42,746 nucleotides of DNA from NCBI GenBank assembly GCA_964583765.1, contig CAZOWW010000031.1, positions 1-42,746 on the forward strand. The letters run 5' to 3'. The DNA comes from CAZOWW01 sp964583765 (lineage in GTDB: Bacteria > Actinomycetota > Actinomycetes > Actinomycetales > Kineosporiaceae). The notes beneath the pieces were generated by a model. The model searched no databases. It had not been told where the DNA came from and worked only from the letters and a program-made list of their open reading frames with translations. Positions 32,761 to 39,841 of the stretch are shown here, piece after piece; within the stretch, counting starts at the first letter, position 1, and every line of letters begins with the position of its first letter. The translations under genes and the position numbers were made by a program.

Positions 32761-34251
32761 TCACTCCTCCGGGAGTTGCTCGATGATCGCGGACGCGGCG
32801 AGCCCCGCTGCCCGCTCCGGTTCCCTCGCAGCCTCGCCCGACGCCCCAGCGACGTCCCCTGTCACACGGAGACGTCGTGCCGTGGGTCGGGTACCGAACG
32901 CCGTGAGGGTCGATTCCAGCAGCGGCAACGCAGCCAGGACGTGCCGGCTGCGGATGAGCAGGTCCCAGGCGGGTTCCAGCTTCTTCCAGGCCCCCGTGTA
33001 GGTCAGGTGTCGCAGCCGGTCGCCCCTGCGCGGCTTGGTCGCCGCCGCGCGCCAGATCGAGCCCCAGCGGTAGAAGTCGCGGTACGCGTGCCGGTACCCC
33101 TCCTCCAACTGGGCCACGGTCATGCCCTGCGGCGTGTGGACGACGTGCCGGGTGTCGTACCGGTCCCATTCGCGGTGCAGGATCCGGCCCTCCGCGGCCA
33201 TCCGCTCGTGCAGGCGGGTACCGGGGTAGGGGGTGAGGATGTGGAAGGTGGCCGTCTCGATGCCACCCGCCAGCGCCCAGTCGACGGTGCGGGTGAAGAC
33301 GTCCGGGCTCTCGCCGTCGAGACCGAAGACGAAGCTGGCGTTGACCATCGCACCGACCTCGTGGATGCGCCGCACGGCCTGGTCGTAGTCGGCGTCGAGA
33401 TTGTGCGCCTTCCGCTGGGCGGCGAGTCGGACCTGGTCCACGGTCTCGAACCCCACGAAGAGGCTGCGCAGTCCGGACCGCGCGGCCCGCTCGAGAAGGT
33501 CCCCGTCCAGCACGCTGCGCACGGTCGCCGCCGCCTGCCAGACCCGGCCCAGGCCGCGCATGCCGTCCATGAGAGCGACGGCGAACCGGCGATCGGCGAA
33601 GAGATGGTCGTCCAGGAAGAACAGGTGCCGCCCCGGGAGCCGCTCGATCTCGGCCAGGGCCGCGTCCACCCGCTGGGTGTAGTACGAGCGGCCGCCGGCG
33701 TAGAAGGCGTCCTTGTAGCAGAAGTCGCAGTGGTACGGGCACCCGCGGGAGACCACGATCGAGTTCGGGGCCAGGTACAGGTTCCGCCGGATCAGGTCAC
33801 GGCGAACGGGCGGGACACCGTGCAGGCTGCGCGCCACCGAGGCGTACCGGGACAGGGGCCGGCCACGGCGGAAGTCCTGCAGGAACACCGGCCAGGTGTC
33901 CTCGCCCGGCCCGAGGAACACGGTGTCGGCGTGCGGTGCCGCCTCGTCCGGCAGAGCGGTCACATGAAGACCCCCCAGCGCCACGTGCACCCCACGGGCC
34001 CGGTAGGAATCGGCGATCCGGTAGGCCCGTCGGGCCGAGGTGACGTACACCTGGATCACCACCAGGTCCGGCCGGTCGTTCTCCAGGTCCAGGCGCTGGA
34101 CGTGCTCGTCCAGGATCTGGACGTCGTCCTCGGCCGCGAGGTAGCCGGCGAGCGTCGCCAATCCCAGCGGCGGGAACAGCGAGTACTTGATCGAGCGCGC
34201 GATACCGTCCGTCGCCTCCGTCAGGGCAGGAAGGATCATGGTCACGCGCAT
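32761..34251 (-). CDS. B12-binding-domain radical SAM protein
   Basis: 496 residues. Residues 1-135 are a cobalamin-binding Rossmann-like domain (SLFPPLGLATLAGYL, DVQILDEHVQ, VALGGLHVTALPDEA, FLGPGEDTWP); the D-x-H of the B12 loop is present (D48, H50) but the expected glycine is arginine. Residues 160-380 are the radical SAM barrel with SRGCPYHCDFCYKD (C171, C175, C178 bind the 4Fe-4S cluster), FFLDDHLFAD and VFGLDGESPD. The C-terminal about 110 residues are helical and specific. Family members perform radical methylations or rearrangements in cofactor, lipid and natural-product pathways; the substrate is not evident. It stands alone, without pathway genes next to it. Confidence 0.85.
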   Translation of the reverse strand: MRVTMILPALTEATDGIARSIKYSLFPPLGLATLAGYLAAEDDVQILDEHVQRLDLENDRPDLVVIQVYVTSARRAYRIADSYRARGVHVALGGLHVTALPDEAAPHADTVFLGPGEDTWPVFLQDFRRGRPLSRYASVARSLHGVPPVRRDLIRRNLYLAPNSIVVSRGCPYHCDFCYKDAFYAGGRSYYTQRVDAALAEIERLPGRHLFFLDDHLFADRRFAVALMDGMRGLGRVWQAAATVRSVLDGDLLERAARSGLRSLFVGFETVDQVRLAAQRKAHNLDADYDQAVRRIHEVGAMVNASFVFGLDGESPDVFTRTVDWALAGGIETATFHILTPYPGTRLHERMAAEGRILHREWDRYDTRHVVHTPQGMTVAQLEEGYRHAYRDFYRWGSIWRAAATKPRRGDRLRHLTYTGAWKKLEPAWDLLIRSRHVLAALPLLESTLTAFGTRPTARRLRVTGDVAGASGEAAREPERAAGLAASAIIEQLPEE

Positions 34252-34430
34252 CGGGCAACCCTAGACGGGGTGAGGCCCTTCGACGGCAGACCGCGCACGA
34301 TGCCACCTGGACGGCCGTCACCGGGTCCGGAAGCCGGGCCGCCGTCCCGACCGACCCGACCGTCCTGGGTCACCCCGGGTCGCCCCGGAGCACCCCGCGC
34401 AGGCGAGACGGGCCGCCGTCCCGGCACGGA

Positions 34431-34470
34431 CCTCGGGGCCGACCCGTCCGGAGACGGACCGGCCCCGAGG
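34431..34470 (-). terminator. hairpin terminator after glnB
   Basis: Ten-base-pair stem CCTCGGGGCC / GGCCCCGAGG, extended inside by GTCCG / CGGAC with a GAGA loop, located 27 nt downstream of the glnB stop on the minus strand. It closes the amt-glnB operon and separates it from the radical SAM gene. Confidence 0.6.
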
Positions 34471-34496
34471 AAGCCGAGGACCGAGGAAGCCGAGGA

Positions 34497-34835
34497 TCAG
34501 AGCGCGTCGATGCCACGCTCCCCGGTCCGCACCCGGACCAGATCCTCGATCGGGGTGACCCAGACCTTGCCGTCACCGATCTTGCCGGTCTGGGCCGCAC
34601 CGACGATCGCCGAGACCACCGAGTCGACGTCCGTGTCGTCCACGACGATCTCGAAGCGCACCTTGGGCACGAAGTCCACCTGGTACTCCGCCCCGCGGTA
34701 GATCTCGGTGTGCCCGCGCTGCCGCCCGTGCCCCTGGACCTCCGAGACGGTCAGACCCTGGATACCGATTGCGTGCAGGGCGTCCTTGACATCGTTGAGC
34801 TTGAAGGGCTTGACGATCGCAGTGATCAGCTTCAT
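34497..34835 (-). CDS. glnB: nitrogen regulatory protein P-II
   Basis: 112 residues, full length for PII. It senses 2-oxoglutarate and ATP/ADP and controls the ammonium channel encoded just upstream. Family signatures are present: MKLITAIVKPFKLNDVKDAL, the T-loop YRGAEYQVDFVPK with the modifiable tyrosine (Y51 by family numbering), and the C-terminal signature TGKIGDGKVWV. The start overlaps the amt stop (ATGA). In most actinobacteria glnD, which modifies this tyrosine, follows; here a terminator follows instead. The gene may equally be called glnK. Confidence 0.93.
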   Translation of the reverse strand: MKLITAIVKPFKLNDVKDALHAIGIQGLTVSEVQGHGRQRGHTEIYRGAEYQVDFVPKVRFEIVVDDTDVDSVVSAIVGAAQTGKIGDGKVWVTPIEDLVRVRTGERGIDAL

Positions 34836-36121
34836 CCGCTGAACCTTCCCGTGCTGGTGGTGGCACCGAGCTCGTAGGCGGACTCGGCGTGCTGGCTGGA
34901 ATCCAGTCCCTCGATCTCGTCCTCGTCGCTCACACGCAGGCCGATCACCGCATTCAACACCCTGGCCAGCAGATACGTCGCGCCGAAGGCGAACGCCGAT
35001 GCGGCCAGCACCCCGACGGCCTGGTAGCCGAGTTGGGTGAGCCCTCCGCCCAGGAAGAGCCCCTTGTGACGGACGTCGGGGTTCACGACCGCCGAGGCGA
35101 ACAGGCCCACGAAGAGGGTGCCGATCACACCGCCGACGTAGTGCACGCCCACCACGTCCAGGGAGTCGTCGTACCCGAGGCGGAACTTCACCCGGACGGC
35201 GAGAAGGCAGACCATGCCGGCGACGAAACCGAGCAGCAGCCCGGGGACGGCGCCGATGTAGCCGGCCGCCGGGGTGATGGCCACCAGGCCCGCGACCGCG
35301 CCGGAGACCCCGCCGAGGGTCGTCGCCCGACCGGTGATCCGCTTCTCCAGGAGCAACCACCCGAGCATGCCGCCGGAGCCGGCCAGGTGCGTGGACACCG
35401 CCGCGCGGGCCGCGAGGTCACCCGCGGTCAACGCCGACCCCGCGTTGAAGCCCAGCCAGCCGAACCAGAGCAGCCCCGCGCCCAGGATGGCCAGCGGCAG
35501 GTTGTGGGGCGGCATCGCGTCGCGCGGCCACCCTCTGCGCTTGCCGAGCACCATGGCCAGCGCCAGCGCCGAGGCACCCGAGCAGATCTCGACGACGGTG
35601 CCACCCGCGAAGTCGAGCAGGCCCAGTTTGTGCAGCCACCCGTCCGGGGAGAACGACCAGTGGGCCAGCGGGGCGTAGACGATGACGGACCAGAGCGCCG
35701 CGAAGGTGACGAAGGCGCCGAACTTCATCCGGTCGGCGACCGCGCCGCTGAGCAGCGCCGCCGTGATGATCGCGAACATCAGCTGGAACAGCATGAAGGC
35801 CATCGGGGGAATGCTCAGGGATTCCAGGCCGGGCAGAGACTCCCCCGCATGGTCCAGGCCGACCAGGTGCAGGTCACCGATGATCCCGCCGCCGGCGTCC
35901 TTGCCGAACGCGAGGGCGTAGCCGATGATCACCCAGGTCACCGAGACCACGGCGATCGCCACGTAGTTCTGCATGAGCATCGCCAGGACACCCTTGGCGC
36001 GCACCATGCCTGCGTAGAAGAAGGCGAGCCCAGGGGTCATGAGCAGCACCAGCGCTGCACAGACGAGCACCCAGGCCGTGTCACCACTGTCCACGGCATG
36101 CGTGGCAGCGAGCGCGAACAT
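34832..36121 (-). CDS. amt: ammonium transporter (Amt/MEP/Rh family)
   Basis: 429 residues with 11 expected membrane helices. Conserved parts include TPGLAFFYAGMVRAKGVLAMLMQN near the N-terminus (helix 1, external ammonium site), DFAGGTVVEICSGASALALA (helix 5, with the pore-lining region) and GVHYVGGVIGTLFVGLFA (helix 10, containing the second pore histidine H-Y-V-G-G). It conducts ammonium into the cell as a trimer and is blocked by PII binding. The cytoplasmic tail ends in about 40 polar residues. Four GlnR half-sites lie 47-84 bp upstream, predicting induction under nitrogen limitation. Confidence 0.93.
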   Translation of the reverse strand: MFALAATHAVDSGDTAWVLVCAALVLLMTPGLAFFYAGMVRAKGVLAMLMQNYVAIAVVSVTWVIIGYALAFGKDAGGGIIGDLHLVGLDHAGESLPGLESLSIPPMAFMLFQLMFAIITAALLSGAVADRMKFGAFVTFAALWSVIVYAPLAHWSFSPDGWLHKLGLLDFAGGTVVEICSGASALALAMVLGKRRGWPRDAMPPHNLPLAILGAGLLWFGWLGFNAGSALTAGDLAARAAVSTHLAGSGGMLGWLLLEKRITGRATTLGGVSGAVAGLVAITPAAGYIGAVPGLLLGFVAGMVCLLAVRVKFRLGYDDSLDVVGVHYVGGVIGTLFVGLFASAVVNPDVRHKGLFLGGGLTQLGYQAVGVLAASAFAFGATYLLARVLNAVIGLRVSDEDEIEGLDSSQHAESAYELGATTSTGRFSG

Positions 36122-36167
36122 GTCTTCCCCTGTCTGTAGGCGGCGGCTAGCAACTTGGTGGCTCGAG

Positions 36168-36205
36168 GTTTCACCTCAGTTCCACTCCTGTTTCCGGTGT
36201 GTTTC
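36168..36205 (-). promoter_or_regulatory. GlnR operator: four half-sites with 11-nt spacing
   Basis: On the + strand GTTTC, GTTCC, GTTTC and GTTTC begin at 36168, 36179, 36190 and 36201, each exactly 11 nt apart; a fifth GTTTC at 36210 is out of phase. Read on the minus strand this is GAAAC-n6-GAAAC-n6-GGAAC-n6-GAAAC, matching the paired a/b half-site arrangement bound by actinobacterial GlnR. It sits just upstream of amt. Confidence 0.7.
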
Positions 36206-36417
36206 TCAGGTTTCCTCGGGGTGACCGGATCGGGGCCGGAGGACCTTCGACCTGTGAGAGAACCGGAATCGCGAGGGCAGACCGGGGCAGACGGGGCCCG
36301 CTCCGCGGGGAGAGGGGCCGGCGCGTCCCCCGGATGGACGGACCCGCACGGATGCCCGCCGGAGACCGGGTCCGGGCGACGGGCCGACAACCCGCCGACG
36401 GAGGCCCGACGCAACAA

Positions 36418-36440
36418 CGGGCCCACCTGGGGTGGGCCCG
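36418..36440 (-). terminator. hairpin terminator after tRNA-Asn
   Basis: Perfect ten-base-pair stem CGGGCCCACC / GGTGGGCCCG with a 3-nt loop, 7 nt beyond the 3' end of the tRNA on the minus strand, followed in that direction by TTGTTG. Confidence 0.65.
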
Positions 36441-36447
36441 TCGACAG

Positions 36448-36520
36448 CTCCCGCGGAAGGACTCGAACCTTCAACCTGCCGGTTAACAGCCGGACGCTCT
36501 GCCGATTGAGCTACGCGGGA
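36448..36520 (-). tRNA. tRNA-Asn (anticodon GTT)
   Basis: 73 nt on the minus strand. Acceptor TCCCGCG pairs with CGCGGGA, discriminator G; D arm GCTCAATCGGCAGAGC; anticodon loop CTGTTAA with anticodon GTT; T arm GAAGG-TTCGAGT-CCTTC. CCA is not encoded. The outermost anticodon-stem pair is a T-C mismatch; the other four pairs are intact. Confidence 0.93.
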
Positions 36521-36590
36521 TCGGCGGCTCGAACTGTATCAAAGCTCGGGGGTGCCGCGCTCCGCCGATACCCCGAACGGCGTGGCGCGC

Positions 36591-37091
36591 TCACCCGCCC
36601 AGCTCGGCGCGGAGCCCGGCCGAGGCCTGACGGACGCGGATCGCGACCTCGGGATCGGCGAGATCCACCCCGGGATCGGGCAGGACCTGCACGAACACCT
36701 CGCCCTGCGGATCCCGGCGCAAGGCGAGCCGCACGGCCCGCCCTCCACGCACCTCCAGCCGCGTGCCGAGGACCACGGACGCCTGGACCCGGTCACGGAC
36801 GACCTCGGGCACGAAGGACCGCTGGTCGAGCTCCAGCGGCGTGATCGATCCGTTGACCCACTGCACGGCCAGGGTCCGCGAGTCGGGGTCCCAGGCAGCA
36901 TGATCGACCTCGTGCCACGGCCGGTCGATCCGCCGGCCGAACGGGGTGAGCACGTACAGGCCGGACGGGGTGGCCGCGGCGAACCCGCCGCCCGCCAGCG
37001 CCGACCAGGCGAGCACCCGCTCCCCCGCGCCGATCCCCAGCTCGTCCCGCACGGCCGGCGGGATCCTTCGACGGCGCCGTATCCAGGTCAC
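36591..37091 (-). CDS. conserved hypothetical protein at the end of the ABC operon
   Basis: 166 residues, GTG start overlapping the ATPase stop (GTGA). Begins MTWIRRRRRIPPAVRDELG, then WSALAGGGFAAATPSGLYVL, DRPWHEVDHAAWD and VFVQVLPDPGVDLADPEV. The beta-strand-rich pattern of alternating short strands, with the phrase on the tryptophan-containing H-E-V-D-H-A-A-W, is typical of a conserved actinobacterial protein often found near tRNA-Asn. Function unknown; no membrane segment or signal. Translational coupling to the transporter genes may be incidental. Confidence 0.65.
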   Translation of the reverse strand: MTWIRRRRRIPPAVRDELGIGAGERVLAWSALAGGGFAAATPSGLYVLTPFGRRIDRPWHEVDHAAWDPDSRTLAVQWVNGSITPLELDQRSFVPEVVRDRVQASVVLGTRLEVRGGRAVRLALRRDPQGEVFVQVLPDPGVDLADPEVAIRVRQASAGLRAELGG

Positions 37092-37912
37092 CGGCCGGGC
37101 CCGGTGGGAGTGTCCTGACCGGAGTCCGCGGGTTGGAGCCGCCCGGCAGCGATGATCCGGGAGAGGAACTGCCGGGTGCGCTCACGCACGGGGTCGCCGA
37201 GCACCTGCCCTGGCGGCCCTGCCTCCAGCACCCGCCCGCCGTCGAGGAAGCACACCCGGTCGGCGACCTGCCGGGCGAACCCCATCTCGTGGGTGGCGAC
37301 GATCATCGTCATGCCGTCCGACTTCAGGTCCCGCAACAGGGCCAGCACCTCGCCGACCAACTCCGGGTCGAGGGCCGAGGTCACCTCGTCGAAGAGCATG
37401 AGCTTCGGGTCGTTCACGAGCGACCGTGCGATCGCCACCCGCTGCTGCTGCCCACCGGACAACTCGTCCGGGTGCGCCGACGCCTTCGCTCGCAGGCCCA
37501 CCCGGTCCAGCAACTCCAGCGCCCGAAGCTCGGCCTCCGCCCGCGCCACCCGGTGCACCCTGCGGGGCGCCAGGGTCACGTTGTCCAGCACGCTCAGGTG
37601 CGGGAACAGGTTGAACGCCTGGAACACGATCCCCATGCGGGACCGGACGGCGTCAGCGTCCACCCGGGGATCGGTGATGTCGCGCCCCTCGAACTCGACC
37701 ACGCCGTCGTCCACCGTCTCGAGCAGGTCGATGCACCGCAGCAGCGTCGACTTGCCCGAGCCCGAGGTCCCGATCAGCACGACCACCTGATGCGCGTCGA
37801 CGTCGAGGTCCAGCCCGTCGAGGACGACGTTGCGCCCGAACGCCTTGCGCAGGCCCCGCACCCGCAGCAGGGCCGCGCCGGCCGGGTCCGCAACGGCCGG
37901 GTCAGCGCTCAC
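37088..37912 (-). CDS. polar amino acid ABC transporter, ATP-binding protein
   Basis: 274 residues from GTG 37912, which overlaps the permease stop; the frame is open much further upstream but only over the permease gene. Walker A GTSGSGKST (48-56), Q-loop FQAFNLFPHLSV, signature LSGGQQQRVAIAR, Walker B LMLFDEVTSALD and H-loop ATHEMGFAR are all intact. The pattern FNLFPHL and MGFARQVADRV is characteristic of the GlnQ/HisP branch for polar amino acids. It powers uptake with the permease and lipoprotein encoded upstream in the same operon. Confidence 0.92.
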   Translation of the reverse strand: MSADPAVADPAGAALLRVRGLRKAFGRNVVLDGLDLDVDAHQVVVLIGTSGSGKSTLLRCIDLLETVDDGVVEFEGRDITDPRVDADAVRSRMGIVFQAFNLFPHLSVLDNVTLAPRRVHRVARAEAELRALELLDRVGLRAKASAHPDELSGGQQQRVAIARSLVNDPKLMLFDEVTSALDPELVGEVLALLRDLKSDGMTMIVATHEMGFARQVADRVCFLDGGRVLEAGPPGQVLGDPVRERTRQFLSRIIAAGRLQPADSGQDTPTGPGR

Positions 37913-38832
37913 AGGCGCCCTCCGCTGGGGACGAAGCCGTAACGGCGGGACACCGCGTCCGTGAGCCGGGTCATCGGAATTGTCAGCAGCAGGAACAGGA
38001 GGCCCGCCAGGACGTACGGGGTGAAGTTCGCCTTCCCCATCTGGCTGATCTGGGCGTACCGGATGACGTCGAGCGGGATGCCCAGCACCGAGATCAGGCC
38101 CGAGTCCTTGGTCAGGCTCACCAGGTCGTTCAGCAGCGGCGGGATCACGTTGCGGATCGCCTGCGGGAGCACCACCAGCCGGAGGGTCTGTCCCGACGAC
38201 AACCCCAGGGACCGGGCCGCGGCGCGCTGGCTGGGATGTACCGACTCGATCCCGGCCCGGAACACCTCCGCGACGTACGCGGAGTACGACAGCGTCAACG
38301 CGATGATGCCCAGCACCACGGGGTCGTCGGGGATCCCCTGCAGCCGCAACCCCGGTAGCCCGAACCCGACCAGGTACAGCACGAGCAACAGCGGGATCCC
38401 CCGGAACACGTCGATGTAGGTGACCGCCAGCGCCCGCAACGGCCACAGCACCGGGCCCCGCAATGTCCGGAGCACCGCCAGCAGCAATCCGAGGGCCAGG
38501 ATGAGCACCGCCGAGATCGTGAACACCTTGATGTTCAGCCAGAATCCCGTGAGCAGATCCGGCAGGCTGGACCGCGCGACGTCGTAGGACAGGAACGACT
38601 GCTGCACCCGCGGCCAGCCCGGCGCGGAGGTCACGACGACCGTGAGGCCCCCCACGACCACCACCGTGCTGGAGACGGCGGCCAGCACCGACCGGCGGGC
38701 CCGGCCGCGCCGGTAGTCGTCCCGTGCCCGCTGAACCGCCGACGGCACCCACTCCGGCCGGGAAGGCTCGTCCCGGCCGGACTCGTCCGGCCGGGACGCC
38801 TCCTCCCCTGTCGATCGGAAGGATGAGCTCAC
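37909..38832 (-). CDS. polar amino acid ABC transporter, permease
   Basis: 307 residues from GTG 38832, which overlaps the binding-protein stop; an ATG at 38868 is possible but lies inside the preceding gene. One extra N-terminal membrane helix (VLAAVSSTVVVVGGLTVVV), then the HisM/GlnP permease core with about five helices: LTGFWLNIKVFTISAVLILA, TYIDVFRGIPLLLVLYLVGF, and the ATPase-coupling EAA loop RAAARSLGLSSGQTLRLVVL followed by PQAIRNVIPPLLNDLVSLTKD. A single permease gene implies a homodimer. Confidence 0.9.
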   Translation of the reverse strand: MSSSFRSTGEEASRPDESGRDEPSRPEWVPSAVQRARDDYRRGRARRSVLAAVSSTVVVVGGLTVVVTSAPGWPRVQQSFLSYDVARSSLPDLLTGFWLNIKVFTISAVLILALGLLLAVLRTLRGPVLWPLRALAVTYIDVFRGIPLLLVLYLVGFGLPGLRLQGIPDDPVVLGIIALTLSYSAYVAEVFRAGIESVHPSQRAAARSLGLSSGQTLRLVVLPQAIRNVIPPLLNDLVSLTKDSGLISVLGIPLDVIRYAQISQMGKANFTPYVLAGLLFLLLTIPMTRLTDAVSRRYGFVPSGGRL

Positions 38833-39719
38833 CTGAGGATCGGGGCGCCGGCCGACGCCGTCAGCCACTGCTGCTCCAACTGCCTCAGGGTCCCGTCGCC
38901 ACGCAGCGCGTCAACTGCCCGGCTGACGCAGGTGGTCAGGGCACTGCCCTTGTCCAGCACCAGCCCGAACTGCTCGGGCGCCCCGGAGCCGTTTTCGAAC
39001 TGGCCGACCAGCACCCCGTTCTTGAGGTCGGCGTTGGCCTCGTACAGCGCCGTGGGCAGGTCGAGCACGAGGCCGTCGATCTGCCCGTTGCCCAGGGCCG
39101 CCTTGGCGTCATCGTTGGTGTTGAAGACGGCGGGCTTGGCCTCGGGCTTGATCACGTCTGTGATGGTCGTGTAGGAGGTGGTGCCCACCTGGGCACCCAG
39201 CCTGGCGGTCCGAAGGTCCGCAATGCTCCGGGCACCGGCGATCTTGCTGCCCTTGACCGTCACCACCGCCTGCGTGACGTCGTAGTAGCCGCTGGAGAAG
39301 TCGATCGACTTCTTCCGGTCCGCGGTGATCGACACCTCGTTGATGTCGAAGTCGAAGTTCTTCGGCCCTGGGGCGATCACCGAGTTGAAGGTCGCCGTCG
39401 TCCACACCACGTCGGACGGGGCGAAACCGAGCTGCCGGGCGACGGCGTACGCGACCGCCGACTCATAGCCCTCGCCGTTGGCGGGCTTGTTGTCCTTGAA
39501 CCACGGTTCGTAGACCGGGTTGTCCGTGCCGACGGTGAGCTTGCCGGCCGTCCTCACCGCAAGCCGGTCCTTGGCGCAGGACGCGCCGGACGACGTGGCG
39601 GCGGCAGCACCGGCAGTCGTGGTCGACGTCTCGTCGCTCGCGGGCGCACATCCCGCGAGCGCCACCGTGGCGACCACGGCGGCGAGGGCAGCGCCCAGCT
39701 GGCCACGGAACTGGGACAT
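38829..39719 (-). CDS. polar amino acid ABC transporter, substrate-binding lipoprotein
   Basis: 296 residues, ATG with GGAGG 5 nt upstream. Lipoprotein signal ending LAGC (C24), a Thr/Ala-rich spacer, then a family 3 solute-binding domain: LTVGTDNPVYEPWF, GYESAVAYAVARQLG, FDFDINEVSITADRKKSIDF, ARLGAQVGTTSYTTI and a late QFGLVLDKGSAL. It captures an amino acid outside the membrane and delivers it to the permease. The ligand-gripping region FDFDINEVS-T resembles glutamine/glutamate-type binders, but the exact substrate cannot be told. First gene of a four-gene operon joined by GTGA overlaps. Confidence 0.9.
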   Translation of the reverse strand: MSQFRGQLGAALAAVVATVALAGCAPASDETSTTTAGAAAATSSGASCAKDRLAVRTAGKLTVGTDNPVYEPWFKDNKPANGEGYESAVAYAVARQLGFAPSDVVWTTATFNSVIAPGPKNFDFDINEVSITADRKKSIDFSSGYYDVTQAVVTVKGSKIAGARSIADLRTARLGAQVGTTSYTTITDVIKPEAKPAVFNTNDDAKAALGNGQIDGLVLDLPTALYEANADLKNGVLVGQFENGSGAPEQFGLVLDKGSALTTCVSRAVDALRGDGTLRQLEQQWLTASAGAPILR

Positions 39720-39841
39720 CGGGACCTCCGGCTGACTCGTCGCGACGGCGCCCAGGGTATCGGCGCCATGTTGCGCCCGGCATGTGTCGGGATTGTTGCG
39801 GCGTCCGTGAACGGCAGGGGTCGGCCCGGTGCTCCGAGACG

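Noticed and set aside
37913..38752. N-terminal extension of the ABC ATPase (554-codon frame)
   Set aside because: The extension is the antisense-free shadow frame of the permease gene. The GTG at 37912 overlaps the permease stop as in the other genes of the operon.
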